37,133 bases of DNA from Mucilaginibacter gilvus (GCF_004054195.1 NZ_SBIW01000005.1:1-37133), one strand, 5' to 3'. Counted from the stretch's first letter, positions 23,441-31,689 are shown. The notes: generated by a model not told the origin, from the sequence alone. Numbers and translations: made by a program.

Positions 23441-23932
23441 ATGAAAGAAAAATATACCGTACCCGCAACAACAAGGATAGGGCACGTACATCTAAAGGTG
23501 GCAGACCTTGATCGATCCCTTGGTTTTTACAAAGATTTATTAGGCTTTGAACTGACGTCAACCTATGGGACACAGGCCGCTTTTTTATCTGCAGGCGGTT
23601 ACCATCATCATATAGGTCTCAATACCTGGCATAGCGCTGGGTCGCCACCTGCGCCCTTGACGGGTGTGGGGCTTTACCACACGGCCATACTTTATGCCAC
23701 GAGGAAAGAACTTGCCGAAATTTATCATCGCATAGGAGTGGCGAAGTATCCGATGACTGGCGCAAGTGACCACGGAGTTTCAGAAGCACTCTATTTGGAT
23801 GATCCCGATGGAAATGGGGTAGAACTTTATTGGGATAGGCCAAAGGAACTTTGGCCGTATGATTCGAACGGGTCGATCGAGATGTTAGTAAAGCCACTTG
23901 ATCTTGATAATCTACTTCGGGAACTTGACTGA
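23441..23932 (+). CDS. VOC-family protein, catechol-2,3-dioxygenase-like
   Basis: The product has 163 residues and forms two VOC modules. The metal ligands of extradiol dioxygenases and glyoxalases are recognisable: His in RIGHVHLKV (about residue 15), His in LYHTAILYA (about residue 79), and Glu in NGVELYWDRP (about residue 128). The pattern YLDDPDGNGVELYWD is typical of CatE-like proteins. It is short for a full two-domain dioxygenase, so it is either a single-domain dioxygenase or a related lyase. It lies 128 bases after the quinone-reductase-like gene, on the same strand, and may belong to the same aromatic/quinone response. Confidence 0.88.
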   Translation: MKEKYTVPATTRIGHVHLKVADLDRSLGFYKDLLGFELTSTYGTQAAFLSAGGYHHHIGLNTWHSAGSPPAPLTGVGLYHTAILYATRKELAEIYHRIGVAKYPMTGASDHGVSEALYLDDPDGNGVELYWDRPKELWPYDSNGSIEMLVKPLDLDNLLRELD

Positions 23933-24238
23933 TATCGGTAAATTGAGTCAAAAATCGTAAATGTATCTAAATAAAATACGAGATGACACAAAATTCGAAT
24001 ACCTCCTTTTTATTTTCCACATGAAGCAATTCAAGAAAATGAGTTCTAATAAATCATGTTAAGAGCCAATAGGACAAGTAGGTTTATAGACGAATTTGAC
24101 GATTTACAAGTATTATTTTGCAGAATTATTTTGCCGTCAGTCAAGTGATCGGCGTAGATGTTCAGGCTAAATTTGTATCCTGAATACGGTCGGTGAGACA
24201 GTGATAAGCATCGCTCGGTCTTCCCCTCATAATAATTA
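23933..24238. other. Gene-free stretch
   Basis: About 300 AT-rich bases between the plus-strand VOC gene and the minus-strand fragment at 24239. I see no gene, clear hairpin or repeat here. It contains the 3' boundary of the damaged acetate kinase region. Confidence 0.5.
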
Positions 24239-24486
24239 TCAATCTATTTGCTTAACTTTCCAATTAGCAAGGTGTTTTTGTAATCTAATAAGGCAATTTA
24301 ATGCGGAAAAGCCATCTAATATTCTTTTAAGCTCTGCCCGAAATGATTGGTGTTCCGATTGCAGTTGCTGCATGACCACGCCCCATTGTAAAACTTCCTT
24401 TTCCGAAAATTCCAGATTGTTCCGCGATTGCAGTTCTAATACCATAGCCAGAAACTTCCGGCGCCCCTTTAAATCCGGGCTTGAAC
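24239..24486 (-). pseudogene. Unidentified gene, C-terminal fragment next to MITE
   Basis: The last 82 or so residues of a protein remain (SSSPDLKGRRKFLAMVLELQ, then EFSEKEVLQWGVVMQQLQSE and ending HLANWKVKQID), helical and gene-like in composition. The reading frame continues upstream only into MITE copy 3, which supplies an artificial start. The native N-terminus is therefore lost. I do not recognise the family. Its frame is minus, like the truncated acetate kinase on the other side of the MITE, so a deletion between two neighbouring genes is likely. Confidence 0.5.
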
Positions 24487-24658
24487 TGGATATTCCGGAG
24501 CCATTGATCACCTTGTTCCGAAATAGCGAACAGATTGTTCCGAAACACTTTGACCATGTCAATTTATTGATCATTAACTGCCGTTCTCTAAACATGAATA
24601 CACAAATTGGTGCTCTACATCCTACGGAATAGCCTGGTCAAGCCTTCCAGAATTTCCA
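24487..24658 (+). mobile_element. MITE copy 3, IS21-related, 172 bp
   Basis: The left end is TGGATATTCCGG with the tandem motifs ATTGATCACC-TTGTTCCG and TGTTCCGAAACACTTTGACC. The right end is CTACGGAATAGCCTGGTCAA and then a decayed terminus GAATTTCCA. The middle is more diverged than in the other copies. The right end forms the last 12 codons of the truncated acetate kinase. Confidence 0.85.
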
Positions 24659-25683
24659 CCTAATAAGTCCAGATTGTCACAAATTCTCGACCGAATAATA
24701 GGAGCGTTCTCCCCAATCCCTCCGGAAAAAATAAGCGTATCCAAACCACCCAATACCGCAGAATAGGCTCCGATCCATTTTTTGAGCTGGTAGCAAAAGT
24801 GGTTGACTGCGTCAGCAGCCTTTGTATCATTATCTTCCTGCTGCAACAGGTCGCCCATATCACCGCTAGTGCCAGATATGCCCAGCAAACCGGACTCATG
24901 GTTGATGAGTTGGTTGAACTGATTGGGAGTTAGTTTTTCTTTTTTAATCATTATCCAGGCTACACCGGGATCAAGATCGCCGGAACGGCTGCTCATGGGT
25001 AATCCACCCGCTGGCGTAAAGCCCATACTGGTATCGGTGCTTTTGCCTTTGTATACCGCAGTCAAACTTGCGCCATTGCCTAAGTGTGCAATGATGACAC
25101 GACCAAGTGCTGCTTTTTTACCCGCTATCTTTTCCAGCTCGTTCATCAGATATTGGCAAGAAATGCCATGAAAGCCATATTTATGGATGCCATGTTTTCC
25201 AAAGCGGCGCGGAATGGGCAGCAGTTTGGCTACGGTTGGCATATCCTGGTGAAAGAAAGTATCGAAACAGGCATATTGCCGTGTTTTAGGATGGCGCTTT
25301 TGAAAGGCCTCGATCAGTTTAATTTCGTTGGGCAGGTGATCAGGATCGTAGGGGATAATTTCTTTTAGGTCTGCCAGTAAGCCAGGTGTGATCAAAGTCG
25401 GGGCGGTATGCTGCATCCCATGTACCACACGATGTCCTATGGCTTTTATTTTTTTTGGATCCACCTTTAAATCCAGCCATTTCATCAAATGATCGATGGC
25501 TGATAAATAATCAGTGGCTTTAATGGGTAACGTTTGCTGTTCCTCATTTTGATTACATACTAACTCAGCCCCAGGCAACCCGATGCGGGTCACCTGCCCG
25601 CTCATAATTTTGACCAACGGGTTCCCAGTCTGATAAAGCGCGAATTTAATGCTGGAAGATCCGCCGTTGACCGTTAATATCAT
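24622..25683 (-). pseudogene. ackA: Acetate kinase, C-terminally truncated by MITE
   Basis: The frame has 353 codons; residues 1-341 are clear acetate/propionate kinase and the last 12 come from MITE copy 3. Motifs present are the N-terminal nucleotide fold MILTVNGGSSSIKFAL, GHRVVHGM, FDTFFHQDMP, RYGFHGIS-like HKYGFHGISCQYL, HLGNGASLTAV, and TSMGFTPAGGLPMSSRSGDL. Relatives are about 400 residues, so some 55 residues are lost. These include the C-terminal segment holding the metal-binding Glu (Glu384 in Methanosarcina numbering), so activity is doubtful. Its ATG overlaps the stop of the upstream gene (ATGA), indicating translational coupling. In full form it would convert acetyl phosphate and ADP to acetate and ATP. 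Confidence 0.88.
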
Positions 25684-26054
25684 ACCAAATGATCTGACGT
25701 GATGTTTACTATTGGTAAGCCTTCTTCGGTTCTTTTCACATTCTCAATATTTGAATAGATCAAATTGATGTTCAGATCCTCATAATGATCCATCCTGTAT
25801 TGCAGCAAGGTGCCCAAACCCGATTCTCCCTGACCTATGAGTTCGTCAATATATGCTAAAGCACCTGCCTTGGCCATTTCCATGGCTTCGGAGCGCAGGC
25901 TATAATCTTTCCAATTATTATTATCAGGCAACGACGAACCGACTTTTATCAACGTATCCGAATGAGATAATTGGGAAGCGTTGCCAGGAACTTCGGTTAT
26001 CGATGTCTCATTCTGATAAACACGGAAGTACTGTGTGCAAAGGCTATTATTCAT
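25680..26054 (-). CDS. Unknown protein coupled to acetate kinase
   Basis: The product has 124 residues and I do not recognise the family. It is soluble with no signal peptide. A polar N-terminal part (TEVPGNASQLSHSDTLIKVG) is followed by a helical middle (SLRSEAMEMAKAGALAYIDE) and a C-terminal part with MDHYEDLNINLIYSNIENVK. The 4-base ATGA overlap with ackA and the shared strand make cotranslation and a functional link likely. It lies 156 bases downstream of the phosphorylase-like gene. It could be a regulator or a stress protein of the same sugar-phosphate pathway; nothing in the sequence decides this. Confidence 0.7.
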   Translation of the reverse strand: MNNSLCTQYFRVYQNETSITEVPGNASQLSHSDTLIKVGSSLPDNNNWKDYSLRSEAMEMAKAGALAYIDELIGQGESGLGTLLQYRMDHYEDLNINLIYSNIENVKRTEEGLPIVNITSDHLV

Positions 26055-26210
26055 ACAAGTTCAAAGCTTAAATATCACCGTTAAAAAAATCCAACGACTA
26101 TTATTAGATGTATACAGAATTTGTCAATTTTTTATGCTGTATATGATATGGTTATTCAACTGTTTAACAGGTCATTTGTTTGCTGGTAATTGCTTTCTTT
26201 TTATCATTGT

Positions 26211-27857
26211 TTACTGGTACATAAGCTTATAATATTGATCAGCCAGGCGGCCGGCCTCGAATGCCGGCACGATGTCCGCCGCTGCCTGCTTCACGATATT
26301 TATCCATTGCGGTTGATCCTTATAATAAATAGGAAGTACGGTTTTTTCTAAAACGTCCATCATGCTTTCGTATTCCAACCGGTCTTTGTCTTCAGATGAT
26401 TGGTCCGCCGCTGGTTGTATGACAAAACAGTTTTCCTTTTCCCTGGCAAATTCCGGCACCCAGCCATCGGGCATCGATAGATTGATGGCACAGTTCATGG
26501 CAGCTGCCATGCCACTTGTACCAGAAGCTTCCCGGTACATCCTTGGATTGTTTAGCCAAACATCTGCTCCCTTTTTGAGCGCTGCCGATAAACTGAGTTC
26601 ATATCCGGTGAGCACCGCGCAATTGGCGATCGGATTTGATTTGGCGATGATCTGGTTAAACATCCCGATAGCACCTTCATCTTTGGGATAAGGCTTGCCT
26701 GCCCAGATCACCTGAACCGGAAATTCGGTACTCTTTATCAGACGCATAAATCTTTCCCAGTCCCTCATCATCAGGTCGGCACGTTTATAGCCGGCAAAGC
26801 GCCTAGCCCAAACAATCGTCAGTACATTTTCGTCAAAAAGTTTGCCGCATTGGTCTGCTACTATTTTAAAGAGCTCCCGTTTCAGTTCTTTTTTCCTCCT
26901 GACAAGTAACTGATCGTCACCTATAGTTAAGGCCTTATCCAAAACTTTATCCACCCAATAGACTTTGTTCTGCGCGTTGGTGATTGAAGTGATCTCACAA
27001 ACGCCTGGGTTAGCACTCCACATATCTCTGGCCACTTCACTGTGGATCTTCGATACTCCGTTCGCTTTCCGCGCAAATTTCAAAGCCGCGAGCGTATAGT
27101 TGAACTGATCGCCTTCCATATTCAAAACTGATCTAACCTCATGTTCCTGCATACGATAAAAGAAGGACATCTCTTTCAGCAGGCCATAGTTGTGAGATTC
27201 ATTCCCGGCCATCTCCGGCGTATGGGTGGTAAACACGACCCGCTTTTTAACCTCTTCCAGGCTATTGAACTTGGCGTATAAATAAAAGTTAAGAGCCACC
27301 CCATGCCCTTCGTTCATATGGTAAACTTCGGGTGTCAGTTGCAGCTGGTCAAGCGCCATAGCTCCGCCAATTCCTAAAATGATGCTCTGGGCGATACGGG
27401 TGGATTCATTAGGATCGTATAAACAATGGGTAATCGAACGGGAAACCTCATCATTTTCCGGAACGTCTGTACTTAACAAAAGAAGGGGAGCCGAACCGAA
27501 TATTTCCGGTCTTAATAAATAAGCTTTTACATGCACCGGTGCTCCATGCACTTCAACGGTAAAAGTTAGGCCCGTATCCCGCAGAAAGGTTGGGTCTTTC
27601 CTTATAAAATCCGGTTTCATATAGTTATTTCCGTCGCGCAGCTGATCGTAGTATCCATATTTCCACAGCAGGCCTACACCGACGAGATTCTGTTTTAGTT
27701 CATAAGCGCTTCTTAGATGCGATCCTGCCAGGAAGCCGAGACCGCCACTATAGATCTTCAAGGCCTGATCGATGGCGAATTCCATCGAAAAATAAGCGAC
27801 CGGTTTATTGTATTGAGGGCCCGGTGTATAGCCGAAAATGTCATTTCTGTTGAGCAT
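26211..27857 (-). CDS. Alpha-glucan phosphorylase-like protein (GT35), PLP lysine absent
   Basis: The product is a 548-residue member of the short alpha-glucan phosphorylase family. Visible features are YFSMEFAIDQALKIYSGGLG at residues 22-41, the EGHG substrate region (MNEGHGVALN), FTTHTPEMAGNESH, FAGYKRADL, and VIWAGKPYPKD. Family length is shorter than E. coli GlgP (about 800). The segment that holds the pyridoxal-phosphate lysine in GlgP (EASGTGNMK) reads EASGTSGMA here, with Ala451 at the lysine position. Phosphorolysis through PLP is therefore questionable, although the fold is intact. It may be a different glycosyltransferase activity. It heads a minus-strand set with the unknown gene and ackA, linking glycogen to acetyl phosphate metabolism. 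Confidence 0.85.
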   Translation of the reverse strand: MLNRNDIFGYTPGPQYNKPVAYFSMEFAIDQALKIYSGGLGFLAGSHLRSAYELKQNLVGVGLLWKYGYYDQLRDGNNYMKPDFIRKDPTFLRDTGLTFTVEVHGAPVHVKAYLLRPEIFGSAPLLLLSTDVPENDEVSRSITHCLYDPNESTRIAQSIILGIGGAMALDQLQLTPEVYHMNEGHGVALNFYLYAKFNSLEEVKKRVVFTTHTPEMAGNESHNYGLLKEMSFFYRMQEHEVRSVLNMEGDQFNYTLAALKFARKANGVSKIHSEVARDMWSANPGVCEITSITNAQNKVYWVDKVLDKALTIGDDQLLVRRKKELKRELFKIVADQCGKLFDENVLTIVWARRFAGYKRADLMMRDWERFMRLIKSTEFPVQVIWAGKPYPKDEGAIGMFNQIIAKSNPIANCAVLTGYELSLSAALKKGADVWLNNPRMYREASGTSGMAAAMNCAINLSMPDGWVPEFAREKENCFVIQPAADQSSEDKDRLEYESMMDVLEKTVLPIYYKDQPQWINIVKQAAADIVPAFEAGRLADQYYKLMYQ

Positions 27858-27969
27858 AGTTTTTGCAAATAGCGTAATTCAAGTTTAAGTGGTGTGTGAT
27901 AAAGATTACGCGGTAAAATGAAGAAGAGCACGGTTGTAACGCACCGTTTTATATACAGGTATAAAGGAT

Positions 27970-27995
27970 AAACGCCTGGGCTGACCCTAGCGTTT
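27970..27995 (-). terminator. Hairpin after the DUF2383 gene
   Basis: On the minus strand AAACGCTAGGG and CCCAGGCGTTT pair around TCAG with two internal mismatches. The hairpin follows the DUF2383 stop by about 35 bases. It lacks a long T tract, so it is a moderate terminator candidate. Confidence 0.45.
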
Positions 27996-28030
27996 CTATT
28001 TTAAGAAAAGGTCGTTAACGTATAAAATAT

Positions 28031-28495
28031 TTATTTCGCATCGCGTAATGCTTTGACCTCATCATGGGCAGCTTTGAGATCATCGAACTGTCCGGTAAGT
28101 AACTTTACCAGCGCCGGATCTTCCCAGATCAGTTCTTTATCATCCAGTGCCAAACGATACGCGCCTTTGGCCACATCTTCGCCCCGTTCGCAGTCTGACA
28201 ATATCGCATACCTGTCTGGGCCGCTAAACACAGATTTCACATCCATCCACGTCCTGTAAAACTTACCGGCAACGGTGGTCCCATCGGAAGGTAAGCCACC
28301 CAGTGTATGGATCTGTTCATGGAGTTTGCGAACGGCATCCTGGCTTTGCTGAATATATTTCTCAAACAGCGTTTGCAGGTCGGCATCTGTACCTGTAGAA
28401 AGCGCCTTTTGATAACCGGCAATGCGGTCATTATTTATCTTGATCAAATCGTTAATCGCCGAGATCTGATGTTCAATGTGTTGTAAAGTTCCCAT
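28031..28495 (-). CDS. DUF2383 (PA2169-type) four-helix protein
   Basis: The product has 154 residues from the Met at 28495, chosen because homologous sequence starts there (GTLQHIEHQISAINDLIKIN). The longer frame to 28603 adds a leader rich in Tyr, His and Pro that does not resemble the family. It is a ferritin-like four-helix bundle of the DUF2383/PA2169 group (NDRIAGYQKALS; LFEKYIQQSQDAVRKLHEQI; CERGEDVAKGAYRLALDD). The function is not defined; members occur with general stress genes. It stands alone on the minus strand between the phosphorylase-like gene and damaged genes. Confidence 0.88.
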   Translation of the reverse strand: MGTLQHIEHQISAINDLIKINNDRIAGYQKALSTGTDADLQTLFEKYIQQSQDAVRKLHEQIHTLGGLPSDGTTVAGKFYRTWMDVKSVFSGPDRYAILSDCERGEDVAKGAYRLALDDKELIWEDPALVKLLTGQFDDLKAAHDEVKALRDAK

Positions 28496-28603
28496 ATGAT
28501 TTAAAGGGGAACACGGGTGGGTATCAATATGTTTGCGTGTTGATGAATAGAAGTTCAATAGGAAATGGTATTGGCAGTAATCCTGATTAGATACAATGGG
28601 CAA

Positions 28604-28830
28604 GATTGGAAATATGCCGACCTTAAAAGTAATGGTGGCAACGCTATCAGCTATAAAATCACATTAAACGACGGTACACAGATCTGGCAATTAGCGACGT
28701 TAAACCACACACCGGACGGGTGGAAGATCGAAACTATCGACAATCAGAAGATCAGTTACAGCGCTACATCCATTAAGGCGCGTGAATATTGGGAACACAG
28801 TAAACTGCCACTGATCACGCCGTTAGATCT
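28604..28830 (+). pseudogene. Possible gene fragment, unidentified
   Basis: A plus-strand frame reads like protein over about 75 residues (WKYADLKSNGGNAISYKITL; GTQIWQLATLNHTPDGWKIE). It then continues as antisense of the enoyl-CoA hydratase remnant, where it is a shadow. No credible start is seen in front; the only upstream Met lies inside the DUF2383 leader. I do not recognise the family. It may be the interior piece of a larger gene brought together by deletion. Confidence 0.4.
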
Positions 28831-29257
28831 CGAAAACATCACCAAACAAAAACTGGAAAGCCATATCGGGCAATTCATTATTGTTTCGGGTTATCTGTGC
28901 ACGTTTGATGATAAAAACAAAGAGGTCATGATACGCCTCAATGTTTTCTTCGACAAGTCCATTGGATTGCGGACCAACCGCGGCGTTGATAGCGGCCTTC
29001 GTTGAGGCAATTACGCCGGGATCAAGTTTGGCGAACCTTGTGGCCAACACTTTTACAAAATTATCGATCTGATCGGCAGGGATAGCCGGTTGATCCAGCC
29101 ATAACGTTCTGCCAGTTCAGCATCAAACAATTCTCGGCCCAGAATTACTTCCAGCGCCCGTGCTTTCCCAAGGAGTGCTGGCAGATAAACAGTAACCCCG
29201 CCACCGGGAAGGATCCCTGTCAGTGATTCTTTTGAACCCGCATATGTCCGGCAAGAT
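28823..29257 (-). pseudogene. Enoyl-CoA hydratase/isomerase, C-terminal remnant
   Basis: The minus-strand pieces YAGSKESLTGILPGGGVTVY followed by LGKARALEVILGRELFDAEL and ERYGWINR, then AIPADQIDNFVKVLATRFAK and LDPGVIASTKAAINAAV, follow the crotonase order. The first two groups and the last lie in different frames. One missing base after ATCAACCGG (about 29105) causes the shift. The N-terminal half, with the oxyanion-hole region, is absent. The break at 29257 coincides with the start of the repeat at 29259. It is a relic with no likely activity. Confidence 0.75.
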
Positions 29258-29258
29258 A

Positions 29259-29323
29259 TTAGCTGCGCTTTTTACCCGTTTCGCCTAAAAATAGGATTGA
29301 TTAAAAAAAAATGCCATTGGAGA
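29259..29323 (+). repeat. 65-bp repeat, inverted copy at 36470
   Basis: The ends match the segment at 36470-36533 in reverse complement: 25 identical bases (TTAGCTGCGCTTTTTACCCG plus TTTCG) and 18 identical bases (AAAAAAATGCCATTGGAG), with a divergent AT-rich middle of about 22 bases. In both copies the downstream bases keep an ATG followed by codons for PLE and AI (MPLETQAI here, MPLEPEAI at 36470). It may be a promoter and start region that has been duplicated, or a mobile-element border. Confidence 0.6.
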
Positions 29324-29441
29324 CGCAGGCGATCAGCAGGCTCAACACGCCTGACATTAGCAGGCAAAAACTGCTCGGGTAAACTCCGACTTTAAAAAGG
29401 TGACTGACCATTCACTTTAGGCATTACGGATTGCAGCGGCA

Positions 29442-30732
29442 GTGTGACTTGTTGTCCGTGAGTTAAGTAAGCGGACATTACAAATGTTCTTTGTAATAAC
29501 TGATTATCTGGTGAATGGAAACACCATTCCACCTATTTGAACAGGTGAAAACACTTTCCTCATTTATACAGGTGGCAACTATTTAAATGCAGCAGGGAAG
29601 AAAGCAAGTAAGAATGGAATCTGACATTTAATCCCTTGCGAGTGTAGAGGTATGCGTAGGAGACGAACCTATGCCTGAATCATCGTGACTATCCACAAGC
29701 CTACTCAGATTATTCAACTACGGTTGTGAGGCTTGCCCAAAATGGGAATGATACTGGATTGATAGTTTGTCGCTTATCAATCGTTCAAACGAATGTATCC
29801 GGTGAAAAGTAGGACGCTAACCCTCAAGGTCAACAGAATAAAGACCAAACAGATAATCGGAACAAGGTAACCTTATTAAGGCTCTGCAAAAGCAGAGGGA
29901 AGCCATCCTTATGCCTTAGTAAGAAGAGATTGGGTAAGAAGCAAATGCCTCTGGGAAAGCCAAAGGATAGGCTGACGTACCCACGACGTTAATGATAAAT
30001 TTAGTAAGTAACAGCTTAAGACGATGAACACGGCAACGCGACCGATGTATGAATGGAACACGATTAACTGGAAGAAAATCCAGCGAAACGTATTCAAGCT
30101 GCAAAAGCGAATTTATCAGGCAAGCCAGCGTGGAGATGTGACTTCCATGCGTAAACTACAAAAACTGTTATTGAAATCTAATGCTGCCAAACTATTGGCG
30201 ATTAGAAAAGTGACACAGGACAATCAAGGCAAGAAAACTGCAGGTGTTGATGGTGTCAGGAGATTATCGCCGGTGCAAAGGATGAAACTTAGTAAGCTAA
30301 ACTTATTAGAAGCTAAAGTCAAACCAACGCGCCGGATATGGATACCCAAGCCCAACAGTGATGAAAAACGCCCTTTGGGCATACCTGTTATGAAAGACCG
30401 TGCAGCACAAGCATTGGTTAAATTAGCCCTTGAACCCGAATGGGAAGCCAGGTTTGAACCCAATAGTTATGGTTTTCGACCCGGGCGATCAGTTCACGAT
30501 GCTATTGAAGCAATCTTTTTGTCAATCAGAAGCGTACCCAAATATGTGTTAGATGCCGATATCGAGAAATGCTTTGACAGGATAAGTCATGAGAAACTGT
30601 TAAGTAAGTTAAATACAATTCCCAGCCTAAGACAATTGATTAAGGCTTGGTAAAAGCCGGGGTGTTAGAGGATGAGGTATTTAATCCAACTGAACAAGGC
30701 ACGCCGCAGGGCGGTGTAATCTCTCCCTTACT
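29442..30732 (+). mobile_element. Group II intron, 5' part
   Basis: GTGTGAC at 29442 fits the conserved group II intron 5' end (GUGYG). About 580 bases of structured, gene-free RNA region follow before the maturase/reverse-transcriptase gene at 30024, as in ribozyme domains I-III preceding a domain IV ORF. The element is cut at 30732 by MITE copy 4, so the rest of the maturase and domains V-VI are lost. Splicing and mobility are impossible from this copy. The exact 5' boundary was judged by eye. Confidence 0.7.
30024..30732 (+). pseudogene. Group II intron reverse transcriptase/maturase, frameshifted and truncated
   Basis: Residues 1-209 (start MNTATRPMYEWNTINWKKIQ) are the N-terminal RT region: GKKTAGVDGVRRLSP, RRIWIPKPNSDEKRPLGIPV, FEPNSYGFRPGRSVHDAIEA and VLDADIEKCFDRISHEKLL. 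The frame stops at IKAW (TAA at 30651-30653). One base is missing, since TGG TTA AAA GCC GGG would restore LKAGVLEDEVFNPTEQ. The shifted frame continues through GTPQGGVISPLL and runs into MITE copy 4 at 30733, ending GYSGSPDQAIP. The catalytic YADD box and maturase domain are gone. Confidence 0.9.
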
Positions 30733-30903
30733 TGGATATTCCGGGAGCCCTGACCAGGCTATTCCGTAGGACGCAAACCATCAGGTTGTGTAAATAGTAA
30801 CAGAAATCCAAATTGACTGTCAAAAGATTAATCTGGTCAAAGTGTTCCGGAATCAACTGATCGTAATTTAAGAACAGGGTGATCAATGGCGCCGGAATAT
30901 CCA
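30733..30903 (-). mobile_element. MITE copy 4, IS21-related, 171 bp
   Basis: The element has perfect 12-bp terminal repeats (TGGATATTCCGG and CCGGAATATCCA) and is identical to copy 1 over the full length in reverse orientation. It terminates the group II intron RT frame. The intron does not resume on the other side; a HAD phosphatase gene ends 40 bases later. A deletion must therefore have accompanied or followed insertion. Confidence 0.88.
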
Positions 30904-30942
30904 ATCAGGACGCCGAGCCGTTTTAATTTCAATGCTTTCATG

Positions 30943-31689
30943 TTATTGCTGGCAGGCAATGATTGCCGCCATTATTTTTTTAGTTTCTTCCGGATCACGC
31001 ACCTGGATGCAATCCGCGCCTGAGGCACGTGCCGGGAAATCATTCCCACCTTCAAAAAGGGCATCGCCCATAAATAGCATGGCTTTGACATCTATCTTCA
31101 ATAGGTCACGGAGTTTTCGCATACCATAAGCTTTATCGATGCCCGGCTTGGTCACGTCGATGGAGGTTGCCCCGCCCAGGTTGATGGCAAATCCGGGCAG
31201 GAGGTTGTCTAGTATTTTCTTGATCTTTTTCCGTTTTTCAAAGTCCGGGTCCCATTCCTTTTTAGGCTCCAGCGGGGCCTTTTGCCCCAGGGCCGAAAAG
31301 GTGATCTGGCTACCACGGTCCTCTATTTGTTCTCCCCATACTTTTGGCGACTTAAAGCCGGATTCGTCAACGGCCTGTTGCAGGGCAGCAGTGATCTTCT
31401 GCCGCTCTTCGTCGCTGAAATTTTCCGCATATACCTGCTTCCATCCATTTTCATCAAACGCATAAAATTTAGTGCCGCAGGTTGGTAAGATGGAAAGGCT
31501 ACCCAGGTCGGTACCAGATGGCAGTTGTCCGATAACCTGTTTTTCAAACTGCGGCCAGTCGCCGCCGGAAATGATGGCTACCCGGGCGACGGTTAGTAGC
31601 TTACTGAATAAAGCGGCCATTTCCGCATCGATAGCGGCTTTGCTTTCGGCCAAGGTGCCGTCCAGGTCAAATACGATCAATTTTTTCAT
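30943..31689 (-). CDS. HAD-IIB family phosphatase
   Basis: The product has 248 residues from the Met at 31689, chosen because the HAD motif I (KKLIVFDLDGTLAESK) follows at once and because this ATG overlaps the stop of the upstream gene (ATGA). The frame extends to 31743 with an unconvincing leader. Motif II is VAIISGGDW, the conserved Lys of motif III is in TKPGIDKAYGMRKL, and motif IV is LFMGDALFEGGNDFP. The type IIB cap resembles those of sucrose- and mannose-phosphate phosphatases and phosphomannomutases. Coupling to the mannose-6-phosphate isomerase gene supports a hexose-phosphate substrate. Confidence 0.9.
   Translation of the reverse strand: MKKLIVFDLDGTLAESKAAIDAEMAALFSKLLTVARVAIISGGDWPQFEKQVIGQLPSGTDLGSLSILPTCGTKFYAFDENGWKQVYAENFSDEERQKITAALQQAVDESGFKSPKVWGEQIEDRGSQITFSALGQKAPLEPKKEWDPDFEKRKKIKKILDNLLPGFAINLGGATSIDVTKPGIDKAYGMRKLRDLLKIDVKAMLFMGDALFEGGNDFPARASGADCIQVRDPEETKKIMAAIIACQQ

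Noticed and set aside
28835..29005. Plus-strand continuation of the fragment at 28604
   Set aside because: From about 28835 it is the antisense of the enoyl-CoA hydratase remnant, whose minus-strand motifs are far more convincing.
29909..30104. Small minus-strand proteins in the intron 5' region
   Set aside because: They overlap structured intron RNA and the maturase start on the opposite strand and show no protein features.
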